Source: Megaustenia siamemsis (Eukaryota; Mollusca; Gastropoda; Stylommatophora; Ariophantidae). Taken from it: 64,000 nucleotides of DNA. The notes under the pieces were generated by a model, which saw only the letters and a list, made by a program, of their open reading frames with translations, did no database searches and was not told where the DNA came from. The position numbers were made by a program, and so were the translations under genes. Below, piece by piece: positions 56,175 to 64,000 of the stretch. Every line of letters starts with the position of its first letter. Within the stretch, counting starts at the first letter, position 1. The stretch spans positions 148,412,275-148,476,274 of the forward strand of contig JAVIAB010000051.1 of the NCBI GenBank assembly GCA_032433765.1, read 5' to 3'.

Positions 56175-56900
56175 TGTATATCTTTATATATTTTTATTAT
56201 GGTTTGTTGTTCCTAGTGCTTCTAATATTCCATCGACCCATCTTTTTCGTGGTCGACATTGGGTCTGGTGTTCTCACAACGTTTGTTGAAGGCTCGTTGT
56301 GTTGTGTTTTGTTCTTTCTGCCTTGTCACGTGACCAAACCATTTTATCTGTTGTTTCCTTATATATTCTATGGTGGGGGCTATTCCTAGCTTGTTTCTCA
56401 GTTCTTCATTTCTGATCTTATCTCTCAGACTGTTTCCTGTCATTCGTCTAACGCATTTCATCTCTGTAGAGGTTATTTTTCTTATTGTTCTTGCATCTAG
56501 GGTCCAGGTCTGGCATTGATAGCACAACGTTGGGATGAAGATTGTATTGTATAGTGCTCGTTTTGCCTCCAGAGTTATTTCCTTGTTGGACAAAAGTGGT
56601 GATAACTGTACGTTGATTTGACAAGCTTTGTTGCATCTTGATTCTATCTCTCCTGTTTGACAATTATCGTTTGTCATTAGACTTCCTATGTATTTGAATT
56701 CCTCTACTTGTTTTAGTTGTCTGCCTTCTATAGTTATGTTGATGCTCTGTTTATTTTTGGCGTCCATGTTTTTGCGCCATACAGGAATATTGAGAAGATG
56801 TAACATTTTGCTTTCTTAGTTTTAGCCCTGGTGTTATTTGTTTTGATGTTATTATACTTTTCATGGCATTAAAATAACGTTTACAAGACTTTACCACTGT
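56175..56900 (-). mobile_element. LINE RT C-terminal fragment, well preserved
   Basis: An open minus frame (56806-56222) of about 194 codons: FKYIGSLMTNDNCQTGEI, RCNKACQINVQLSPLL, YNTIFIPTLCYQCQTWTLDA, CVRRMTGNSLRDKIRNEELR and IRKQQIKWFGHVTRQ. It represents the region after the RT catalytic core to near the C-terminus. This is the reference for the decayed copies in the palindrome arms and at 57165. Confidence 0.88.
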
Positions 56901-57164
56901 CACTGTCATCAAACGTTCATTTATGTAGTGGCTTAGTCGGGTGGTGTTTTTGTTTGAAGAGCATACCTGTTTTCTTTGTGCTTATTCATTCTAAAGTTTC
57001 AGATGCTCGAGGAAGGTGACACGGCGTCGTGCGCAACCCACTTGTGGGCAGGGGAGTCTATGACGGAAGGGACTTTATAGTTGACCTCACAAACACACGA
57101 GAGAGATCAAACTACACGGACGCTATTACTGCCCCTTGTTGTGAACATCTTTTATCACTTTTAT

Positions 57165-57365
57165 CTTCTTCTTCTTTCCATCCTCATTTGCGTTTCCGTG
57201 TCGAGGGGAGATATAATTTGTGGTCTTCTGCCTTATCACGTACCAAAACCATTTTGATCTGTGCTTTCTTCATGATTCATGTGACGGGAATAATTCCTAA
57301 CTTTTTTCTCAGTTCTTCATTTATAATCTTATCTCTTTGGCTAGTTCCTGTCATTCACCACTTTG
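57165..57365 (-). mobile_element. Short LINE 3' fragment
   Basis: It resembles 8930-9260: ccatcctcatttgcgtttcc, cgaggggagatataattt, and gaataattcctaacttttttctcagttctt. Strongly decayed. Confidence 0.55.
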
Positions 57366-57922
57366 ATCAGTTATTTGTATTTTAATGACAAATTTCACTG
57401 AAGCCGACAGCAGTTTTATGGTAGTCAGTGGTTTAATGATTGTCGCTGGCCTTTACAGCGAGCAAATTAACAAGGGTTTAATTCTGGTCTTGCACTTGAG
57501 CCAACTGAATGATTGGATACATGACTAAATGAGTTGAAGAAGATAGTGATATACATGCTGCATGACATCCCTTCACCTTTATTATACAATTTGCTACATT
57601 GAATATATTTACATTTGTAAGTATGTACATGTGTGTGTATAAGTTTTATTTATGTGCGAGATTAGATAATAAAATAATAATAATATAATTCGAGTAATAA
57701 AATAATAATTTGTTGACATCAGAAGCGGATCCCATGCAAATACCCGCACACAAAGAAAAATTGTTTTATGGAGAATCAGGCCCAGATAATTGGACAGAAA
57801 GAAGCAAAGTGTCGGCAACATAATATTTATCTAGGAAACAGAATGCAGATGGAGACAGGATCATTAGAACACTTATTTTTACTTGTTTTCAGTTATAAAG
57901 ATATAAAGATATTTTCATATAA

Positions 57923-57925
<3 letters not shown>
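57366..57925. other. No recognised gene
   Basis: AT-rich unique DNA. Confidence 0.4.

Positions 57926-57970
<45 letters not shown>
57926..57970. repeat. (TA)n microsatellite
   Basis: About 44 bp of pure at repeat followed by a T-run. Confidence 0.97.
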
Positions 57971-57973
<3 letters not shown>

Positions 57974-58426
57974 TTTTTTGGTTACCGGATATTTGTATTC
58001 CCGATCCTGTGATTACTTCCTATTGTCAGTTATTTACTTTGACTATTCTCAACTGCTTGATCCAAACTATTTTAACTCTTTCGGTACATTTCGACGCACC
58101 ATGAGTCTTGTCATTTTCGGTCATATACGTTTAGCCGCACAGTGCGTCACTCTCAACTTGATAAGTGTAAACTGTCATCAAACCATATTCTTTTTGTATG
58201 TCTTGCATCATCTTGGTATTGGTGAAATATAATTCCTTTTTTAAATATCGAAAAATGCATATGTAATATGTAAAGGGTTAGATAAATATAAACATGTAGA
58301 TTAACCTTTAAAACCTGAAAAGTTTTGTCTCTAAAATCTCTACCGCTAAATTGATAAATATCCTTCCGTACTGAAAGAGTTAATTAAAAATTAAGGTAAT
58401 TCGACATTAAAAAAAAAATCTTGTTA

Positions 58427-58432
58427 ATATTA

Positions 58433-58496
<64 letters not shown>
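58427..58496. repeat. (ATT)n microsatellite
   Basis: About 66 bp of att trinucleotide. Confidence 0.97.
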
Positions 58497-58739
58497 AATT
58501 ATCCACTTGTTTTGGAGAGACTCAAGAAAGAAACAAAGAAATATAACTCTGTAAATTTCTAAAAATGACTTGAAAGTCGGTTAATGAGGATTAAGTATTA
58601 GCATGTGTGCTACGTTATCCTATAGGAGAAAATAAAAGCTTTGCTTTGTTTTGTTTTTCTGTTGACAAAAAAATGAAAATATTTGATGAAGTTCGCGACA
58701 AATGTCAGGAAAGTTTGTTGGCATCAGGCCCGTAATGAG

Positions 58740-59005
58740 TCCAATCTGCGATTAATTAATAAATGTTGACGGGCCTGTCTTGAGATGAGACAAGTGATCT
58801 TCTATGGGAAACATCAGAATACAGAAAAAGAGGAAGACCTAGAGAGACACTAACAAGAACACTTATAAGAGAAGCAAAATTGGCAGGCATAGACTCATTA
58901 CATAAGATCGAACATATCGCCAAGAATAGAGATGGGTGGGGAAACACATTACCAGCACTATCCGACTTCCAGCAGCGATGGAAGGATCATGATCAAGATG
59001 TCTTA
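58740..59005 (+). mobile_element. LINE RT C-terminal fragment abutting array
   Basis: It reads EYRKRGRPRETLTRTLIREA then IDSLHKIEHIAKNRDGWGNT and HDQDVL before taa at 59005. The terminal gatgtcttataagaaa merges directly into the 21-bp array unit. Confidence 0.82.
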
Positions 59006-59815
59006 TAAGAAATATGTGTTGTTTTATAAGAAATATATGTTGTCTTGTAAGAAATATGTGTTGTCTTATAAGAAATATGTGTTGTTTTATAAGAAATATA
59101 TGTTGTCTTGTAAGAAATATATGTTGTCTTATAAGAAGTATATGTTGTCTTGTAAGAAATATGTGTTGTCTTGTAAGAAGTATATGTTGTTTTGTAAGAA
59201 ATATGTGTTGTCTTATAAGAAGTATATGTTGTTTTGTAAGAAATATGTGTTGTCTTATAAGAAGTATATGTTGTTTTGTAAGAAGTATATGTTGTTTTGT
59301 AAGAAATATGTGTTGTCTTATAAGAAGTATATGTTGTTTTATAAGAAGTATATGTTGTTTTGTAAGAAATATGTGTTGTCTTATAAGAAGTATATGTTGT
59401 CTTGTAAGAAATATGTGTTGTCTTGTAAGAAATATATGTTGTCTTGTAAGAAATATATGTTGTCTTGTAAGAAATATGTGTTGTCTTATAAGAAATATAT
59501 GTTGTCTTGTAAGAAATATATGTTGTCTTGTAAGAAATATGTGTTGTCTTATAAGAAGTATATGTTGTCTTGTAAGAAATATGTGTTGTCTTGTAAGAAA
59601 TATATGTTGTCTTGTAAGAAATATATGTTGTCTTGTAAGAATATATGTTGTATTATAAGAAATATATGTTGTCTTATAATAAATATATGCTGTCTTATAA
59701 GAAATATATGCTGTCTTATAAGAAATATATGCTGTCTTATAAGAAATATATGTTGTCTTGTAAGAAATATATGTTGTATTATAAGAAATATATGTTGTAT
59801 TATAAGAAATATACA
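58995..59815. repeat. Minisatellite, 21-bp unit, about 39 copies
   Basis: Unit tgtcttataagaaatatgtg t. A one-base loss at about 59640 shifts the phase. Because the unit is 21 bp, plus and minus frames translate as 7-residue repeats (KKYVLSY, IFLTRQH); these are not considered genes. Confidence 0.97.
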
Positions 59816-59994
59816 GGTAACGATAGAGGAAGCTTAACATTACCTACAATATAATTTTTCAATAGCCTAGAATGTGCAAGCTTGAGCGATCGAATGTCGA
59901 TCAAAGAAAGAAAAACTCGATGCAGCAGCAAGAAGGTAGAAATAGTCCTATATTGATATGGCTTGATAAATGTTTTCAGTTTATATAATAACCT

Positions 59995-60480
59995 CAGTGT
60001 TTTTGAATGGCAGAGGAATGCTCTCTTCTCCTGTTCCTTTTTTTTATATACTCATCAACTATCCTGCCTGCTGACGTAGATGACCATGCCTCTTTACAAC
60101 TTCCTCATGTTTCTTTCTTCTTTCCTAATTTTTGTTTTCTGTTGTCACAATACATCCTAATTTTTCCCTGTTCATGTTTTTCCCGAAATTATTCTTGTTC
60201 TCCCGTGATATTGGTAATAAGTTTTATTTCTAATGGGTTTGTTCTCTTTCATAACGGCTTCGTTGCTTTTGTTAGCTTTTCGTAGCATTTTCAATATTCT
60301 TCTATAAAATCACATTTCTGTGGCTTTGAACTATTTTCTTGCTTTGTAATCCTATTGTCAAGAATGAACGTCAGTATATCAAGACAGGCTCTACAGAAAA
60401 GTGAAGAAATTGTTTTCTGACCTACACTATCAACAATTATTTTGCGTAAATAACATTTTGCTACCTCTTTCTGTACGGAA
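59995..60480 (-). mobile_element. LINE RT C-terminal fragment, decayed
   Basis: Homologous by position of motifs to 34920-35260 and 62290-62520: the shared ctgctgacgtagatgaccat at the 3' end, then ttgtcacaatacatcctaat. Confidence 0.65.
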
Positions 60481-60544
60481 ACTTTTTATTAAACGCAACG
60501 GAAGAGATTTCAGAGACATTATTTTGTCATGGTTTTAAGAGTCA

Positions 60545-61105
60545 AAATACATTTTTGTATTTATCTAACATGTAATATACACATTTTTATATTTATCTAA
60601 CATGTAATATACACATTTTTATATGTATCTAACATGTAATATACACATTTTTATAGTTATCTAACATGCAATATACACATTTTTATATTTATCTAACATG
60701 TAATATACACATTTTTATATTTATCTAACATGTAATATACACATTTTTATATTTATCTAACATGTAATATACACATTTTTATATTTATCTAACATGTGAT
60801 ATACACATTTTTATATTTATCTAACATGTAATATACACATTTTTATATTTATCTAACATGTAATATACACATTTTAATATTTATCTTACATATCACATAC
60901 ACATTTTTATATTTATCTAACATATCACATACACATTTTTATATTTATCTAACATGTAATATACACATTTTAATATTTATCTAACATATAACATACACAT
61001 TTTTATATTTATCTAACATGTAATATACACATTTTTATATTTATCTAACATATAACATACACATTTTTATATTTATCTAACATATAAAACATACACATTT
61101 TTAGA
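60545..61105. repeat. Minisatellite, 32-bp unit, about 18 copies
   Basis: Unit catttttatatttatctaac plus atgtaatataca. Late copies carry atatcacatac or atataacatac variants. Confidence 0.96.
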
Positions 61106-61762
61106 TAATTGAACAAGATATTAGAGTTCACCAATAACAGAATGATACAAGACATGCACACACACAATATATATATATATATAGTTTGTTGACGGTTCAC
61201 ACTAATCAAATTTAGAGTGCACTAACCGGCGAAACATGCACGGCCGAGATCGACATGACGCACAGTGCGACAAAACGTATGGAAAGAGTTATTCTTTGAA
61301 ACACAATATTTTCCTCAGCTTTTCTTCACTTCACCACTGCAACATCCAAACGTAAGAACCTTCTCAGGTACCTCGTACTTTGATTCGTTTCAAAACTCTG
61401 AAGGACTGAATTTTTAAAGTCAAATTATTTTCTTTCCAAATTATAAATAATTGAAAGTGAATTAATATATTTCCAGATCCTGAACAACATTTTGGTTAAC
61501 TGAAACAGCAAACCCATAATTTAACATAAGGATAACACAGTTAAATTACATAAATAATAAACTAAGAATTAAAACAGTAAATAAATTACTATAATTATTG
61601 TAATTGTTATATAATAACATGAAAATTGCATTTACTGTCACTTAGTGAGAACTGATGACGTCTCGTGAGGCTGGTGAGGAGGAAAAGAGAGATTTTATTT
61701 TTTTTTTTTTTTTTGGGTGGGGGAGGGGAAATTTCCTTCTATGAACACATTAAGTGATCTCT

Positions 61763-61814
<52 letters not shown>

Positions 61815-62285
61815 GTCTCTTAGTACCATTGTTTGAATGGTTCGGTTCACTTCTCATCTCTTCTTTTATAATAATACGCTACACGCGAACCCCTTTCATG
61901 GTCCACGCTAAGTTAACGTTTTTTAACACCAGTCGTCGACGCTACAATCGTCCTATTAGGCTTCGTTGTTTCCAGGTCCCTCTTGGATGCTAGCTCTGAT
62001 ATAACTCGGCTGTGTAGAACTAAACACATAAAGAATGAAGTTTTCAAAAGCTGTGAAAACATCCGAACGTAAAGCGAGAGATGACTTGAGTACACGACAA
62101 AATCATCGATATTATTAACATATAACAGGTTACCTAGCATTAAGCTTGTGCGCCCCCCAGTTCTAACGTTGACGCATTTTTCGAAATCAGGATCTGAAAG
62201 CTCTCAAACTTCGCGTTCGAACTCTGGAATGTTCGAAATACGAGGTTCCACTGTATTCGAATTCATAAATCTGCTTTAATCATCA
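61106..62285. other. No recognised gene
   Basis: It contains (at)n at 61168-61182, a T-run then G-run at 61700-61725, and a pure (tc)n run at 61759-61810. Short frames only. Confidence 0.4.
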
Positions 62286-63390
62286 TCATCATCATCATCA
62301 CCATCAAGTACTGCTGGCGTAGGTGATCTTGTCTCTCCATAACTTTCGATCAGGACAGTTATTTATCATTTCTGTTGTTGACCTTCTGCCAAGCCATTCT
62401 CTTAAGCTATCTGGTATCTTTTCTCTTTGCTTCCCTCTATTTCTTCGTCTCTCGATTTTTTTCACTTGTTACAATACATTCCGGAGCCGCGAAAGCTCAG
62501 TGGTTAGTGAACTGGACTACCACGGACAAGGGGTAGGGTTCGATCCCAACCGACGGCTTCGGGGTTCACCCAGCCTTAAATGGGTACCGGATTTTTTTCT
62601 GGGAAAGTAAAGCAGCACGGGCGTAATACTGACCACATTACCCCAAAAATCATGTGCTGAAGGTCTGTAAAATATAGGGTCACTAACACCATATTTCCCT
62701 ATACGCCACTTGGCGTGACGGGGGTACTTTACTTTTTTACTTTTTTACAATATATTCCAGCTGTTCCCTTCTCATTACATAGCCAAAAAATCATGCTTGT
62801 TTTTTCCTAATATTGGATATTCTGTTTTAATACTCTACCATGTAATTTCTTGTGTATTTTATAAATATATATTTCTTTCTTCCAACCATCCCTTCTGCAT
62901 TTTCCCGTTTCAGATTAATCCTCTTATTGTTGGTTGTACTATAGCATCAACTATTTTCTGCAACTAATTGTCATCGCAGTGAAGAAGAATACGTCATCAA
63001 CATACCTCATGTGATCACCGTCGGATATCCGTGCATGTCTTCTATTTATATAATCTTACTTAATAGATTAAATTTATCTATAGTTCGTTTCAAATCATGT
63101 GCCCAACTTCAAAACGCTATTACTCTCTAATCGTTTGTTAAAAACTGTTGAAATTTTCCAAATGTTATTAGAATGCAAAAGACCCTTTAAATGTATATAG
63201 TAATACTACTCAATGAAGCGGAATACCTTATTTGATCTGTTTACATGTTCCCATTTAAATTCTTATTCTTGTTGTTGCTTTTTGTTGCCAGTATAGGTTG
63301 GTGCTCGATAAACCTTCCGTGAGTTATTTGTACTTGATTTATGTCTACCGCTAACTCATTGTATTGCTGTATTGATAGAACTTCTAGTTG
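62286..63390 (-). mobile_element. LINE RT fragment including YVDD box, interrupted by a SINE
   Basis: The minus strand at about 62970-63020 reads HMRYVDDVFFFTA, the RT catalytic box, then after frame breaks QKIVDAIVQP. The C-terminal tail continues at 62286-62482 beyond the SINE, matching 34920-35260. Many stops. The 3' end carries (cat)n like 34920. Confidence 0.8.
62483..62744 (+). mobile_element. tRNA-derived SINE, family A (best-preserved copy)
   Basis: Head ggagccgcgaaagctcagtg gttag, B-box gggttcgatccc. The body includes the self-complementary cgccacttggcg near 62704, and the tail is actttttt. The 14-bp TSD ttacaatacattcc/ttacaatatattcc is at 62469-62482 and 62745-62758. Confidence 0.93.
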
Positions 63391-64000
63391 CATTCTGATC
63401 TACTTTCGGATCAAGGAGAAAGACTGAGAAAATGTCTAGTTTGTTTCTGATCTACTTTCTGACCAATGAGAAAGACTGAAAGAAAGTCTAATTGTATTCT
63501 GATCTACTTTCTGATCAATGAGAAAGACTGAAAGAACGTCTAATTGTATTCTGATCTACTTTCTGATCAATGAGAAAGACTGAAAGAACGTCTAATTGTA
63601 TTCTGATCTACTTTCTGATCAATGAGAAAGACTGACAGAACGTCTAATTGTATTCTGATTTACTTTCTGATCAATGAGATATACTGAGAAAATGTCTAGT
63701 TTTTTTCTGATCCACTTTCTGATCAATAAGATATACTGAGAAAATGTCTAGTTTATTTCTGATCTACTTTCTACAAAGAGAAAGCTGAGAGAACGTCTAG
63801 CTGTATTCTGATCTACTTTCTGATCAATGAGAAAGACTGAGAGAACGTCTAGCTGTATTCTGATCTACTTTCTGGTCAAGGAGAAAGCTGAGAGAACGTC
63901 TAGCTGTATTCTGATCTACTTTCTGGTCAAGGAGAAAGCTGAGAGAACGTCTAGCTGTATTCTGATCTACTTTCTGGTCAAGGAGAAAGCTGAGAGAACG
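63391..64000. repeat. Minisatellite, 52-bp unit, at least 12 copies, continues past window end
   Basis: Unit gtctaattgtattctgatct, then actttctgatcaatgagaaa and gactgaaagaac. Later copies have the shorter aggagaaagctgagagaacg form. Truncated by the window edge. Confidence 0.95.

Noticed and set aside
58863..59840. 300-325 codon ORFs with KKYVLSY or IFLTRQH repeats
   Set aside because: The 21-bp unit is divisible by three, so frames are trivially open on both strands.
62483..62560. Functional tRNA genes at the SINE heads (also 32843, 43200, 48452, 52060, 24866, 7486)
   Set aside because: A and B boxes are present but each is joined to a shared body, has a T-rich tail and TSDs, and lacks a closed cloverleaf.

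Overview
This window is eukaryotic, animal-type genomic DNA with no convincing complete host gene. It is AT-rich and crowded with decayed LINEs carrying endonuclease/reverse-transcriptase remains. It also holds tRNA-derived SINEs with clear target-site duplications (TSDs), a Penelope-like element, an LTR retrotransposon, and more than twenty unrelated minisatellite arrays with periods from about 18 to 107 bp. This mixture fits a lophotrochozoan, perhaps a gastropod mollusc. That assignment is inferred from general character, not from a diagnostic gene.

Layout. 1-1440: decayed LINE on the minus strand. 2781-3790: two minisatellites, then a LINE RT C-terminus (3790-4370). 4371-13366: a roughly 9 kb inverted repeat with a 147-bp spacer. 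Each arm carries a short PC4-like ORF transcribed outward, a CAT-rich minisatellite, a long CT/GA tract and the same LINE 3' fragment. 13526-14370: a 107-bp repeat, then an RNase H LINE tail. 14380-22590: a Penelope-like element on the minus strand, split by a 7.0 kb LTR retrotransposon (15336-22363). The LTR element has nearly identical TG...CA LTRs, a 4-bp TSD, a polypurine tract and an internal 401-aa RRM/coiled-coil ORF, but no visible pol.

22732-25750: 24-bp and 35-bp arrays, a SINE, and a partial duplicate of the next region. 26085-26910: an exon-like ORF with two Cys-rich, sequon-rich repeats, the best candidate for a host secreted or surface protein. 28596-35700: RNase H LINE, 30-bp and 35-bp arrays, and a SINE interrupted by a LINE. 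35900-43780: more arrays (up to 1.9 kb of a 43-bp unit) and LINE 3' ends. 43960-47110: a 42-bp array into which a LINE tail inserted and was then duplicated with its array. 49300-51575: a large 29-bp minisatellite that is open in all three minus frames.

51850-64000: SINEs, a 62-bp array, LINE tails, and 21-bp, 32-bp and 52-bp arrays, the last running off the window.

There is no operon or pathway here. The recurring logic is insertion into insertion, plus tandem amplification at or next to the 3' ends of LINEs and inside a SINE head. The loci most likely to be new biology are the PC4-containing palindrome, the RRM-coding LTR element, and the Cys-rich exon at 26.1-26.9 kb.
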